64,000 nucleotides of DNA, taken from Trichoplusia ni. Taxonomy: Eukaryota > Arthropoda > Insecta > Lepidoptera > Noctuidae. Positions within the stretch are counted from its first letter, which is position 1; each line of letters opens with the position of its first letter. Below are positions 1 through 11,520 of this stretch, piece by piece. The DNA is taken from contig NC_039491.1 of the NCBI RefSeq assembly GCF_003590095.1, positions 10,106,001 through 10,170,000 on the forward strand, in the 5' to 3' direction. The notes below the pieces were generated by a model, which ran no database searches, was not told the origin of the DNA, and was given only the letters and a program-made list of their open reading frames with translations. Position numbers and translations under genes: made by a program.

Positions 1-54
1 GTTTCAACCCTTTCACTAGATAAAAGAAAATTCCAGGATCTTTACATTTTTTCA

Positions 55-172
55 GCATCCAAGTGGCAAGTCCACTGCTGGACTTGGCCTCCCCAAATTT
101 GCACCACAACACCCAGTCCTCCATTCCAAGCCAGCCTCACCTTTTTCTGATTATCAGTCCATCGGGCCATCA
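55..172 (-). mobile_element. Decayed 3' end of an RTE-type LINE
   Basis: Read on the minus strand, this stretch still encodes a worn copy of the extreme C-terminus of a lepidopteran RTE-like endonuclease/reverse transcriptase: RWTDNQKKV, then a degraded middle, then QVQQWT. The better copy at 41033-41161 reads RWTDDLKKV...EAYVQQWT in the same register, which is the basis for the call. The terminal motif has drifted and the GAT-rich tail seen in younger copies is missing, so this is an old dead fragment. The reverse-transcriptase core is not present. Confidence 0.7.
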
Positions 173-995
173 ATATCTTTCCTCAGCTATAGAAATATAG
201 TAACAAGACAACAGTGGGACTATTAAGCAATCGTTCACATAATACTCACATGCCTAAAGAAAGATACATGAGTCCCAATATTTATCTACCATTTACATTG
301 ACACACACCAACCCACAGCTCCACAGATGTTTTGCCTACCCTCGTTACCATGGGCAGGTCAGCTCTCACTCCGTTGTACGTGACGGCAATTGTTCTGTAA
401 CTGTGAATGTTCGATTCTGCGACAATTCTGCTTTGTGTTGCTTCGAAACAAAAGACTCCTGAGAGTAAGCGATTGCTGAATTTTACGAGTTTCACGTTTT
501 GTTTGGGAAACGAATTTGGATGGAAAAGTACTGAAGAAAGGGAGAATGTAAAAGTAAAAAATTATATTGTGTTTAATATTATGTTAAATTTGATGAAAAA
601 TTATATCAAAATGGTTTTAATATTATTTAAGTAATGGAACGGTTCGGTTCGATCTGAAGTCCTCATAGCTACTTACGTTACTGCATTATCATTAAATCCA
701 CTTAATATCAAATACGTAACAAATATTTCAAACCGCTTCACGCAATCACAGCCTTATGCCATCGATAACAGCGAAATGGTAAGAAAAATATTATTGTTCA
801 AATTATAAGGTATAAATCTTGCATTAATTAGGGAATATGGACTTTAGGACCGTGAACAGCGGCCATTTGATTCAATGCTAACGAAATATCGTTATTCAAT
901 AACATCACGGCATGTTGTGAGGAATTTATAGAGGCCACGCGGTATCACGCGTTGAAATACTCCGAAAAATATTGTGTAGTGTTCTGGTGGTGGTA
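173..995. other. AT-rich unique DNA, no gene seen
   Basis: Short open frames on both strands (up to about 80 codons) overlap each other and match nothing I recognise. The stretch 330-510 is less AT-rich than its surroundings and lacks an obvious repeat signature. No tandem repeat, tRNA fold or transposon terminus is visible. Confidence 0.5.
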
Positions 996-1065
996 AGGAT
1001 CGTAGAAATTGGCGCAAGATGGGAGATGACTATGCCCTATGCAGTGGGATGACGATGATGAATCT
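996..1065 (+). mobile_element. RTE-type LINE C-terminal relic
   Basis: The plus strand translates as KDRRNWRKMGDDYALCSG followed by a GATGATGA-like end. This aligns with the AQDRxxWRxxGEAYVQQW terminus of lepidopteran RTE-like elements (compare 8881-8958 and 41033-41161). Only the last few dozen codons remain and the QQW motif is broken, so it is a non-functional, heavily 5'-truncated insertion. Confidence 0.6.
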
Positions 1066-1813
1066 GGTTGTAGATACTTAAAAAAAACAGTTTTGGGTGC
1101 TTTTAAACATGTTATTATGATTTTAAATAAATTTAAAGTATTTAGTTTTCTGTATGAACCATGACGAGTAAGTAAGAACATTGGCTTCAGAAAGAAATAT
1201 TGAGATGTTGAAAAAAAATACTAGCATTTTTATGTTATTTATTTAAAACAAAATCGCCTAAATTTTGGAAACTTAAAAACACAGCAAATGAAAAAATACA
1301 AATCAACCATATCAATTCCAGCACAGCAACTCCACATTATTCTTGAAACCACATGAAACCAGGTTCAAGCGAATACACTAACTCAATACCCAACCTATCT
1401 TGAAAAGGCAGCGTCTTAAAATTGACTTTGCCACCGTAACAAGAACGAATAGCTTGACAGAGGCGTTCGAAGCAAATGAGATTCATTCCTGAACATTTTA
1501 ACACGATAAAGGCACGGTAAATATTTTTCCAATATTTTTCTTGATGGGAGCAAAGTGAACCGTGTTGAGTAAGTTAAGTTCCATGTTTAGATCGTAAATG
1601 TTTGTCGAAGGCTTGGAACTGATCACGTGGTGTGTGATTTTGGATATTTTGTGAGGTTTTGCTTTAAATGACTGTGATCGGGTGATTGTAAGAAACTGAC
1701 TAATTGAATCATGGTGAATTGATGATAGTAACTTAATTTTTTAAGAAAATCTGGTAAAATACATTTTCAAAGATAATAATATAAACTACTTAGATAAACT
1801 TCATGAAATTTTA
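1066..1813. other. AT-rich intergenic stretch
   Basis: Apart from homopolymer A/T runs I see no gene, RNA fold or repeat that I can name. Confidence 0.45.
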
Positions 1814-1925
1814 ATGGGACCAAATGACAGCTATTCTAAGTTAAAAGAACCAACGAAATAGTTCATCCAGTCCAAAGTTCTGAGGTAACAAACATAAAAA
1901 ACTGACGAATTTCGAATCTTTTCCT
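1814..1925 (+). repeat. Dispersed repeat, AATGACAGCTATT / AAGTCGGTT family (5' part)
   Basis: The segment begins GGGACCAAATGACAGCTATT and continues through CCAGTCCAAAGTTCTGAGGTAAC to a GACGAATT-containing end. The same order of blocks recurs at 48748-48893 and, with its middle deleted, at 33475-33555, both on the plus strand. Those copies carry the TTTGAAGTCGGTT end, which is lost here. I recall this as a common lepidopteran dispersed repeat but cannot name its superfamily. It has no coding capacity. Confidence 0.6.
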
Positions 1926-4011
1926 TTAATTGATTGAACAGTTAATATTTAAATTTTTCCATCTTTTTAAAATGGAAAAATCTGTCTTAAATCTTTACTG
2001 CATTTAGTTTCGTACCAAATCTGAAAACGAATATTCAAAAGACCAACCAAACTTGATCCTCGCTACTTAACCTACAACGGAACTTTTACAGATTACATAT
2101 GAGGTGCGGTGAACTAGGCGATACCTTATCGTGGCACCGTTATTGCCTGCGAGGCACTTAGCAACGTATCAAGATCCGAAGGTTGCGCTATAACATTTTG
2201 TGTCGCATTGAAGCTGCCAAATATTTCCCCGATATTCTTAATAGAAAGTTGGGGACAATGTAACAGTTTTATAGATACTTGAATACCTATTTTGAATTAT
2301 TTTTATAGAGTAAAGTAATTGTTTTAAATACTACTAGTGCGATTACTAATCACAACTAAAGACAATATAAAAAAGGACTAGAAAATGAAATCAAACCTCA
2401 ACCTTATACAAATAATAATTATTCAAAACAAAATAGAGAAATAGCTATATATTCTTAGGTATTTATTCTTAGGTGTAGTGTTAAGTAATTATGAACTTTC
2501 CTTTCTCTACAAATAGTTTCTTTTTTAGTTGTTTGCAACCGCTCAAATAAAACAAAGGTCAAATAAATTTCAATACATTTTTGACATAGTTCTAATGACA
2601 TCTAGTGTTCAAGCAAAATTGAGTCTACTGTGGGACTTACGCGAAGAGACCTGTGCTTTGGGACATTGTACATTATGACGTATATTTTATTATAAGGACT
2701 TAGCAGTGAAGCTATAGTAAGTAAACCTACAGTATAATAAACCTTGCATTACTATGTCTAGAAATTAAAATCCAGACGACAAATTAATATGCATACCTAC
2801 ATTTCATTATACTCTGACCTAAATATTCCGATACAATGTCGATGTTATCAAAATTGAATCAGTAATTAAGGCCTCAGTTATTGAATCGCTAAGTCGGCGC
2901 CTGTATTTGTGACCACGAGACCAAAGAGGATTATCTCGTATAATGTTAATGAGTGATGAATTAAAGTTGATTAATGACGACTGATAAAAAAGGTAAATTA
3001 AAATAAAATGAGAGTAAAAAAAACCGGTCAGTAATGTTTGACTCAAAGACGTAGTTATTATTTCACTCATAGCTTTTGATACATTTAGCAGATGGTTTGA
3101 TAAAATATGTGTTTTGATAAACGGCTCATTTGGCAGTGATTGATAGTTTGATTTTTCACAAACAGTCCCCGGGAGGCAAGGATTAAATTCCTTACTTAAA
3201 GACTTAAAGCATTTTTGATAAAAAGCCTTCATCGTAATACGATCTATAGTGGTGCTATTATAATCATGTGAAGTGGGTAGGATAGGCAAACACGGGCTAA
3301 TGATCTATGTACACAGTAAATGACGTTGGTATCGACAAAACTTATCGAAACATTATAATGCGCTGTCATAGTGTATAGGGATACACGTTTTTAACATTAG
3401 AGCACAATACAAACAAAAAAAGAGCATTACATGATATTATGTGAATCACCCAAATTTTTAAAAATAACCTTCAACCTAAATCCAATTCTTTCACTTGTTT
3501 CCTTTTCGAAAAATTTCCTTTAAATGCACAATTTTATGGAACAAAATTTAACCAAATAAATCATCTATCTGCAACAAATTCTGTTCCGCAAAACGGTCTC
3601 AGCGGAGGTCCGAACACGGAACATGTTGAAACGAAAACTGACAGACGGATAGACGTCGCCTTTATTTTTAAATGTCCCGTAAATTCAAATCGAGTAGGGA
3701 TTTCTAAATCAGCATTCCGAATAAAAATGGCCGCTGCATAATGTATGATATGGACAGAAGGCTTTACGACTTTATCGAGTACTGTTGCATGTCAATTGTC
3801 GACCTATTAATGTCATTCAATTGTGGTTGTGATTGAATTGAAAAGAACGGGTATGTTTTGGACTCAATTATATTTTTGTGTTCCGTAGTAACAGTCTAAA
3901 AAATAAATAAAGTCATATTCTTTATTTCAATTAGAAAAGTACATGGCACTTTTGAACGTCAAACAATTATAAGTGAAAAATATTAAAATCTAAAGTGTCA
4001 GTCTGTCCTTC
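1926..4011. other. Intergenic block; no supported gene
   Basis: The minus-strand frame at 2819-3289 is the longest in the window. It opens with TTG; the first ATG (3230-3232 on the complement) leaves 137 codons. The product is serine- and isoleucine-rich with one hydrophobic stretch and no recognisable motif, so I do not call it a gene. A short tandem of TATTCTTAGGT units lies at about 2450-2475. The part at 3590-3850 is less AT-rich, with homeodomain-type TAAT and TTTAT motifs, and could be regulatory, but that is only a compositional impression. Confidence 0.4.
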
Positions 4012-4105
4012 AGCCTCCTATTGAAGCTACCGCTCGTTCGGAAGGTAGATTCCCATGTGGAAAGACGAGACAAGAAACTCCATGGTTACTCTTTTTCAAT
4101 ATTTT
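4012..4105 (+). repeat. LINE-like dispersed fragment (CGCTCGTTCGGAA motif)
   Basis: The blocks CTACCGCTCGTTCGGAAGGTAGATT, CAAGAAACTC and GGTTACTCTTTTT occur in the order I recall from an abundant lepidopteran non-LTR 3' region, with the expected purine-rich middle. This single copy is short and mutated, and I see no other copy in the window. Downstream (4132-4185), a CACTGTTGGGCA...CTCCTAGCTCACAC string resembles another retroposon tail but is too decayed to assign. Confidence 0.5.
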
Positions 4106-4559
4106 TTAGATCTCTGTAATCAACTTAGCCTGCTGCGGTTCACTGTTGGGCATTAATTGGCGCTCCTAGCTCACACCTTCAATCGTTTATAGTCATTATA
4201 TTCACAAAGAGACAACAATATCCAAGTAACACGAAAATCTTAAAGTAGCTGACTAAGTTGGCTAAATACGCGACATAGCGCTCACATACCAGCGGGATGA
4301 GCAGACTTGTTGAAGTTTAATTTCGTATCAGTTATGTGGAATATGCCCAGGTAAGATCTCCCTTTGTGCTCAGGATCAAAGGATGTGCCGGGCTCGGTGC
4401 GGATTAATACGGCCGTATTCAATTGTGTATGAAAGTTAGGTGTGACTGGAAGTGTTAGCAGAAGTTGATGATTCTAACGCGAGGCGTTAAAAACGCTTGA
4501 GATCTTCACGACTCTAGTGATAAGACCGCAGGATTGAAAAGTCACAAGTCTCGATTTCT

Positions 4560-4735
4560 ATCTACGTACTGAAGACGTTTTCGCTTCCGTGTTTCGGTAG
4601 CTACGTAAAGATATAGGACCTGCATCTGACCTCCCCCCGATCATGACGGATTGTAGTCCCATCGGCATATAAGAGTAAGTGAGCAAAGAGTGCACCTGTG
4701 TTGTATAGGAGCTGGTGTCCTGTGACACTAAAAAC
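4560..4735 (+). repeat. Probable decayed LINE fragment
   Basis: CCGTGTTTCGG, a GGACCTGCATCTGACC block and GAGTGCACCTGTGTTGTA appear in an order that resembles the 3' part of a noctuid retroposon I remember. The match is from memory and loose. There is no open frame and no target-site duplication that I can see, so this is tentative. Confidence 0.3.
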
Positions 4736-7700
4736 AAAAATTAAAGTTACATTTTATTTACTATGCTATATAAAGTTTAACTCAAACAATTCACAACTTA
4801 GAAGTGCAATATTCTTCTAAACTTTTTTTTAAGCAACACTTTTTTATGCGTTTAAAATATAAAAATATATTTTTGTAGAGAAGAAAAATATTTAGATCCA
4901 AGACACTTCCAGTGAGTGGACATCAGTTACCTTTTACTGAATGCGACACACAATCTACGAAGATCGGATTATGACACTTAGATAGGATCGTTCGATAACC
5001 ACATTTGTTATGCTGTATAGATTAATAATAGTATAATCGATTCTGAAATACGTATTTTCAAAACAGAATTTATCATATTTTTGGCAGCACAGTTGTAGAA
5101 AGCTGATGGGACGGAATGGAAGAATTGACCTTTGCCTTGTAGTAGCCATAAAAAAGATAAAAAGTAGTCTCCTTCAACAAACCATGAAGTATCAACTCTT
5201 TAACTGTCAATTTAATTGTAATAGGAATAGACTCTTTTTTTTTTAAATAAACTTGAAATGACAGCTTAGTGCAAACCTATACGTGTGTACTTGCACTGTG
5301 TTCTATGTCTGGGTTTTAATTTTAACTGACAATAAACGCAAAGGAAAAACATTACGTGAAACCTAAAAATATCTCGTTTTAATTCTTAAAAAAAACTACA
5401 CAAACTTAAATAAACACGTTCCCTTACATATTCATTACAAAACCAAAATATGATAAATATCATTCCGCAGATGAAAAGCTAGTCAAACCACGTATTATGT
5501 TGACATATCGTACATCTGCAAATGTATCTCGGTGACAACTGTGACGTCACACAGAAGGCACCTATGACGTGCGACCTCATTAGAAATGCGTTCACATAGG
5601 CCGCCAAACAGTCTGCGTCTTTCGTATGTTTTACGGACCGTGAAAGGGGAATTTTGTAAATGTAGACCAACGTACTCGATTTTTAAAACGAGGGTTCAAA
5701 GTTGAGGCAAACTGGAAGCTACGTTTCGTATGATAGATGTTAATATGATGCCCAGACTCTTATTTTTTTTTAGAAATACGCATCACTGCGTAGTTTTTAC
5801 CTGTGAAAAATGGATATTTTATCAAACCTTTTTTAAAAGTAAGATCAGCCAAACTTAAATTAAATAATATTTATTTTAGTAACGATTATATTTACTAGTC
5901 AGTCGAATTTACAATCTATTGTTAGTACTTACGTATAAAAAGTAGGTATTCGACAAAATTTTCATTTCGTCCAAAAAGTATTGATTCCGTTCGAACCTTT
6001 ATAAGCTAAAATAATGAAATCGATATTGGTGTACTGAAATGAATGAAACTTAACTTATTAGAGTTAAGTTTTTTTTCAGGGTAAGGTCTTTAAGGTAAAC
6101 CTCGTTTGTTGCACTAACAATGTATATAAATTGTACAGTATTTCGGACAGGGAATTAATTAATGCAAACTTAGTTCCGTAAGTTGTGAGTGAGTGATCTT
6201 GACTGTTGTATCATTAATCCACGCCGGCTGTTGCAGTTCGGATCCAAGCTCAGTTTAGTTAGATATGGTAGCATCTTCATAAACTTTCTGTCTATTTTAA
6301 ATTATAGTTCGCTTTATTGATTATAGGGTAGGTAGTATTACTGTTGTGACTGAATGAAGAATGTTTTTTTTTATCGTGCTCAATGGTATTTAGTAAATAG
6401 TAGTGAAAAGCTTAATAAAACTAAGACCTTAAAAGTTAACTACATTTAAAATCCACAAATTCGGTTAACTATTTTTTTGTCACGGTGACTTTAAGTATTG
6501 AAAAATAATGTATAATTTAAAGAGTTAGATACATAATTATTTACTCTATTTAATTTAATTATACCTACACATACGAGTAACATTAATTCAACAAACTTGA
6601 AAACAAACAACACTATTTCACAAAACATAGCAATAGAACTCCCAGACGTTTTGCAATTGTTACATAAAGGAGATAGGTCATCCAGTCGTTACAAGTTTAT
6701 ACGCGATATGTAGTATCGTAACCAAAACGAATAAGAAGCCGCCATTATGTTCTGCAGACCCATTTTAGTGTCGTGCCAAAATATCTAGTACCCAGTAGTA
6801 AATCATGTAATAACACTATCGTATTATTTTTTATTTTCAAGCTGGCAAAATGTACAAAACATTAAATGTACAAGATGCTGGTGATAATGTTGCTATCGTC
6901 CTGCTTTTAGAATTAATAAATTGTTTGGACATTACCAGACTAACCTCAATTTCCCACGTTTTTTATACACTATTTTTCTTGTTTTTTTTGTCGTTCCGGT
7001 TAGCTTTTTGTAACTCAATTTTAAGACACTTTCCGCTAGGCTAGCAGGCTGAAATTTTCAGGATAGCTTCGAACTCGATGATGATGCAATTTACAACTAT
7101 AAAAACCGCTGGCCTGATTTTGACAAAATTTTAATGGAGTGACATTCTAAAACGTGTGGTTTTAGAATTTTTAAATCTATTAATTATTAAACTGCGATTG
7201 GAATCTAAAAAAAATACACGAATATTATTAACCTTTTATAGTACGTAAACAATTCAAGTATATTATTCCTATGAACGAGTTACTTAGACATTTTCTTTCA
7301 TCTCGTACCACATAACGAATGGATGCACTAGATACCCTTTTCAAAGAATTTCTAAAACTTCGAAGCTGAGTTAGTTCAGTTGAGTGCTTCCCATACTTTT
7401 TGCGGCGCACATCCTTTATCGAGTTCCATAGTCTAACGAACTAGTCTAAAAACAAAGCAAGCGTACATCTGAAGAGGTTAAAAAAGGTATGCCTTTGGAT
7501 TGCTACCAATTTTGTTGGTTATAATTATATATGTTGACAATTAACGAATAGGTATGACACAAGTAAAGTGCGAGCTGGAGTAATTAAACTGAAGGTTCTA
7601 TACAGATAGGAGAGTAAATTTAATTGTACAAAACAAATCGCCTCGAACCAATTTTCTTCGCGGCGAATAAATGCTTTTTCTTTCTTTTTTTCTGATCGCA

Positions 7701-7737
7701 ACTATCTGAATCTTGATTTTGATTATTATTACTTGTC
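4736..7737. other. Intergenic block with minor motifs
   Basis: This is AT-rich DNA without a supported gene. A 12-bp palindrome with a CRE core lies at 5540-5551. The stretch 7022-7140 (CTGAAATTTTCAGG through AAAACGTGTGG) has the look of a dispersed-repeat fragment, but I could not find a second copy here. Open frames of 60-65 codons do not overlap any recognisable family. Confidence 0.4.
5540..5551. promoter_or_regulatory. CRE-type palindrome TGTGACGTCACA
   Basis: A perfect 12-bp palindrome centred on TGACGTCA, the consensus site for CREB/ATF-family bZIP dimers. It stands alone here, without a nearby recognisable promoter, so occupancy is unknown. Confidence 0.3.
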
Positions 7738-7860
7738 TTAAAGCGGCAACAGAAACATAACCAAAAATTCTACTGTTAAGATCAGTCATGAGATGCACCC
7801 TGGTGAGAAATAAGATTCCGTTAAACCCCTTCTATACGAAACCAAAAAACAGAAGGACAG
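7738..7860 (+). repeat. GGTTCCGT-family dispersed repeat
   Basis: AAAGCGGCAACAGAAACATAA, then AGTCATGAGATGCACCCTGGTGAGA and a GATTCCGTTAAACCCCTTCT end reproduce the block order of a very common lepidopteran repeat: a GCGGCAACAGAAATACAT block, a CATGAGATACAGCCTGGTGAC block, then a GGGTCCCGTTTTTACCCTTT block. Decayed, without coding capacity. I count eleven copies in the window on both strands; the most complete are at 39905-40065 and 55148-55355. Confidence 0.65.
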
Positions 7861-8880
7861 GTTACCAGGTAAACCACCTTCTTACCCGACTTATCACAGT
7901 AGCCGTTCGATCCTCAGCACAAGCACACTCCCTAACCTAGTTAGCGATGCACTATCAACAAAATTTGTTTGTTTCACATTGCTCGGTTAGACCGTTCATT
8001 ATTCTATTAGTGTCCATCCGAGACCGTAATGGATCTGCGGAAGCTGGTAAACTACCTTCCCTCATAACATTGTTTGGAGTTTGGCTTTCACAAAGCTTTT
8101 ACGTATAGGTAAGTATGTTGAATGTGCATTCAAATCACAGAATGTTGAGTATTTATAGTTTAGAAAAAGGTTGTTAACCGCTTTGCTTTGCTAAGCTTAC
8201 CGTTGCCGTGAAAATAAACAAGAGAAAAAATAAAAAGAAAATTCCATATGTATTAAACGAAAACAAATGAAAAGCTACAAAAACATTTATTAACTGCTTA
8301 AAAATAGTGACAACAGAACAGTAGTATTAGTAAGAATATTTTTTTTATTTAAATTTGAAACAAACTATTGTATCGTTTATTTTTATTTAATTCAGGGAGC
8401 AAAATTAAAGTTAATACAGCAAAATCTGTTATAATGCAATTTTCATCTAAACAGTGTCACAGTCTTAGGCAGTTAACACACTCGCGCTTCGCTCAATAGA
8501 AAAACGTGCCGATGAATAATAAGCAGATGTGTTCTAACGTTTATAATGTAAACAAGTGTGTGATGGGCTTAAATATTAATATCCGTGTCCTAATAATGAT
8601 ATGACGTTATGTTGTGTTTAAATTGTGAAGAAAGATTATGATGGAGTGAAATTCTGATTGAGTTTTGGCACATTATGGCGTAAATTAGAATAAAATGTGA
8701 CGGTCGCTGATAAAAAAATGAAGATGAATAACCCATTTTTAAAATAGCCTTTTTAGCTTTAATATTGACACGTTCAATTTTTTGATCAAATACTCTAATA
8801 TATCGTCTTAAAATCACTTGAAATTATAACGACACGATTATATCGACGATAATAGTTAAGGTCGAGTCTAGATGAGGCTA
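7861..8880. other. AT-rich intergenic DNA
   Basis: No supported gene. Long A/T tracts at 8220-8400. The minus-strand frame at 8590-8817 is low-complexity and unrecognised. Confidence 0.4.
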
Positions 8881-8958
8881 GCACAGGACCATAGAAATTG
8901 GCACGAGAAAGAGGAGTTCTATACCCAGCAGTGGAAGGAGAATGGCTGTATTATTGAA
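8881..8958 (+). mobile_element. RTE-type LINE C-terminus
   Basis: The open frame AQDHRNWHEKEEFYTQQWKE aligns directly with the AQDRDGWRSLGEAYVQQWTA terminus of the copy at 41033-41161. It is a 5'-truncated tail of an RTE-like element. It runs straight into the next repeat, whose TACTAGCTG start supplies the in-frame stop TAG at 8962-8964, so the CCCGCGAC repeat was probably inserted at or beside the LINE end. Confidence 0.75.
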
Positions 8959-9222
8959 TACTAGCTGTTGCCCGCGACTTCGTCCCCGTGGGTAGAAGAT
9001 ATAAGTTATGATTTATACCTGCCCTGTTTTTTTCCACATTCTCCATTGTATCTTCGCTCCTATTAGTCGCAGCGTGATGGTTTATAGCCTAAAGCCTTCC
9101 TCGATGAATGGTCTATTCAACACAAAAAGAATTTTTCAATTTGGACCAGTAGTTCCTGAGATTAGCGCGTTCAAACAAACAAAAAAACTCTTCAGCTTTA
9201 TATATTAGTATAGAGTATAGAT
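8959..9222 (+). repeat. CCCGCGACTTCGTCC dispersed repeat, near-complete copy
   Basis: It starts TACTAGCTGTTGCCCGCGAC, passes GATTTATACCTGCCCTG, CTCCTATTAGTCGCAGCGTGATGG and AATTTGGACCAGTAGTTCCTGAG, and ends CTTTATATATTAGTATAGA. Minus-strand copies at 35466-35702 and 56990-57228 share every block. The 9008-9208 open frame is only a translation of this repeat. The family is abundant in Lepidoptera; its superfamily is not clear to me. The copy is well preserved, suggesting a relatively recent insertion. Confidence 0.85.
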
Positions 9223-9754
9223 AAAGAAAAAAAGTTTCGATATATATTCCCAAAGTTTTAATAATCCCGAGTACCTACACACAACAATCCTCCAGCTTCA
9301 AAGTAGGTGCTTCTAAACACAGACCTACATGATTCCACTTCTCAAAACATGGCCTCAACATTATTTATAATTACAATCCCATATTCCCCGTTAAATGATC
9401 CGGGAGCTAGCGCGCCACTTAATGAATAGGTAATCGATACGTACGAAGCTCACGTGAGTCGTCTATGAACGTCATTAGCTTGTGTTTACATCTGTTGCGA
9501 GTTAGGTGTAGCAGTTTGGTTATGGTGAAGTATAAGATTTTTAAAGAGGTCGGATTAAGATTGAGTCCTAAATGAGTGGTAGATAGTAGGTATTGGGGTG
9601 TTACGAGACAACGGATGAAGAAAGGTGATCTTTGCTTCTGTTTCATTAAAAGTCACAAGATGTTAAGGCGTTTGATTTTGTTTCTGTATCATTGTTGTTT
9701 TTTTTCGTTATTTATCCAGATTTTCTTCAATTAAGTTTGTAAGTCGCGGCTTCA
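9223..9754. other. Intergenic, no gene seen
   Basis: Unremarkable AT-rich DNA. The 9419-9646 minus-strand frame has no recognisable motif. Confidence 0.4.
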
Positions 9755-9842
9755 ATACTCGCGTAGGAGAAGCGTGTGATCCACGAATGCTTGTCTTGGA
9801 TTTGGGAGTTTGGAATGTTTGTAAAACACCCCGTGACAAAAG
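9755..9842 (+). repeat. GTGATCCACGAATGCTTG-type repeat fragment
   Basis: GTGTGATCCACGAATGCTTG, a T-rich TTGGGAGTTTGGAATG block and TAAAACACCCCGTGACAAAAG match, block for block, the copy at 18728-18832 (GTGATCCGCGAATACTTGCC...AACCCCCCGCGACAG) and the minus-strand copy at 46785-46868. This is a short fragment of a dispersed lepidopteran repeat. Confidence 0.6.
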
Positions 9843-11369
9843 ACCTAATTTTCGTTATTGTGGCTTATAAGAATTCATTTTGCTTCAAAAAATATTCATA
9901 TTAAAAACGAACAGTCATAAATTAGTTATATCTACACAACAATCTTAATTCCCTAAACTAATTTCCCCTAAGTTTCGGAATCAAAGTACCATCAAAAAAC
10001 AATTTCCAAGATATTGATCAGATGAAACCAGTTCAGTTATAATCCCTTATCATGAGCCGTATTAGTCTTGCTCAGCGGATTAAATGCGGACCACATTATC
10101 GACTCCTTACTGACAAATGGGAATAGGGTTTGGGTGTATATCACACCGATGAGTAACAAGTGGAAAAATTTAAATATATTTTATCAAAAATATATTCGTT
10201 GTGAATATATTTTTGATGTAAAAGAATTGTTAAAAAAAAGGATCAAAAGTTTTGGTGTGCTCATGGTTTTTAAAAACACGTAAATAACCTCTTTGGTCTA
10301 GGTAACGGTACGTAATATAGTGATTTAAGTAATATCACCCAACTTAAGCGATTGGATAAACGCCAATAGTATTTTATTATGATACTAATTTCTGTATTAA
10401 TACCTATCAATATCATCTAAAAACCAAACGTCTTATTGAACTACAAAAAGTTAAACAACATATACTTACACAAGGCAACATAAGAAAACCTCATCACATT
10501 TTACAGCATCAATCTTGTATAAAAAGTTAACAATTTTTCTTTATGATCAACCCTTTATTTACGAGCTCATAAATCGGCGATAAATTTTCTTATCCTACAA
10601 ACAGTTCGGTGTGATAGGCGGTCGTGAGGTTGTGACGCACAAAAACCGTGCGTTGAGAAACCAATCAGGCCCTTTGACTGATCCATCTGCGTTTAAAGTA
10701 GACCTTTGTACAAGGATTGGTTCCCGAAATACATCAGCTGATGGATATTAGAGTCGAACAATAGAAAGTCGATGTTTTTCGTTGATTGATAACTGTAAAA
10801 GTCATTTTAGTTGTCAAAGTCTAAAAGAAAACTGTTTTTATAAAGATTCAAGATGAATGTACTGCAATTTTTAGTTGAGACGTAAGGATCGTAACTGTAC
10901 TTGAAATGTCTCTAATAATAACTAATTTAGAATTTTTCGTAATCAGAATTAGAATTCCGAGAGAAGAATCATTTTCCGTAAGAAGGTAAAGATCTATTTT
11001 TCGATGCGTAAAAGGACAGCAAAACTTATACACACCTAATTTGAGAAGAATAAACTTTCTTCTTCATATTTACAGTATAGACTCACATCAGTGAAATTAA
11101 TTACACAACGTATATAATGCAAGATGTTATCGAAAAAAATTAATTTATACATTTACGTCCGTATTTTACTAATAACATATTACTATTTACTATCAAATTG
11201 GGTTTTGTGGTCACCAGCGTGTAGCTAAACTAATGGATAGCAGAATGCTTCAGATCCCTACAGGCTAGGCAGCAGTAGGTATAATCGATCCGATCTATGT
11301 ACTAAACGTGGTCGTAGTTACTAACTCCCCGAAGGCCGTTTTTTAACTATGCCCCTAGTTTTTTGGGTT
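9843..11369. other. Intergenic block with one perfect hairpin
   Basis: No gene is supported. The block contains the 15-bp-stem hairpin at 10183-10217; the plus-strand frame at 10068-10283 merely runs through it. The rest is AT-rich without a repeat I can name. Confidence 0.4.
10183..10217. repeat. Perfect 15-bp AT-rich hairpin
   Basis: ATCAAAAATATATTC (10183-10197) and its exact complement (10203-10217) flank a 5-nt loop GTTGT. The sequence is AT-rich, so a chance or slippage origin is quite possible. It is too short for a typical animal pre-miRNA. Confidence 0.6.
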
Positions 11370-11520
11370 AGTAGTCGATTCGCCCGAATTTTACAAGCCC
11401 GAATCGGGCTAATCGACTACTTTTAATTTTGATTATTTTTAGAGCCAGATTCGCCCGAGACTAATTTAACAGCGGGCGAATCGGGTACAACAAAATGTTG
11501 TATGCACTATTCGCCCGAAA
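11370..11520. repeat. TCGCCCGA inverted-motif cluster
   Basis: An 18-bp inverted repeat (AGTAGTCGATTCGCCCGA at 11370-11387, complement at 11404-11421 with one mismatch, 16-nt loop) is followed by further copies of TTCGCCCGA at 11450-11458, GGGCGAATCGGG at about 11474-11485 and TTCGCCCGAAA near 11510. The GC-rich core motif stands out from the AT-rich flanks and occurs in both orientations. It could be a miniature foldback transposon fragment or a binding-site array. I do not recognise it. Confidence 0.6.

Noticed and set aside
2819..3289. Longest open frame in the window (156 codons, minus strand) as a gene
   Set aside because: It begins at TTG. From the first ATG it is 137 codons, about what can occur once by chance in 64 kb of AT-rich DNA, and it has no family motif or promoter context.
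4679..4700. Similarity of GTGAGCAAAG to the 5' end of miR-87
   Set aside because: Only the first ten bases agree and no hairpin can be drawn with the flanking sequence. It lies in a probable repeat.
9008..9208. 66-codon frame as a small protein
   Set aside because: It lies wholly inside the CCCGCGACTTCGTCC repeat and is just its translation.
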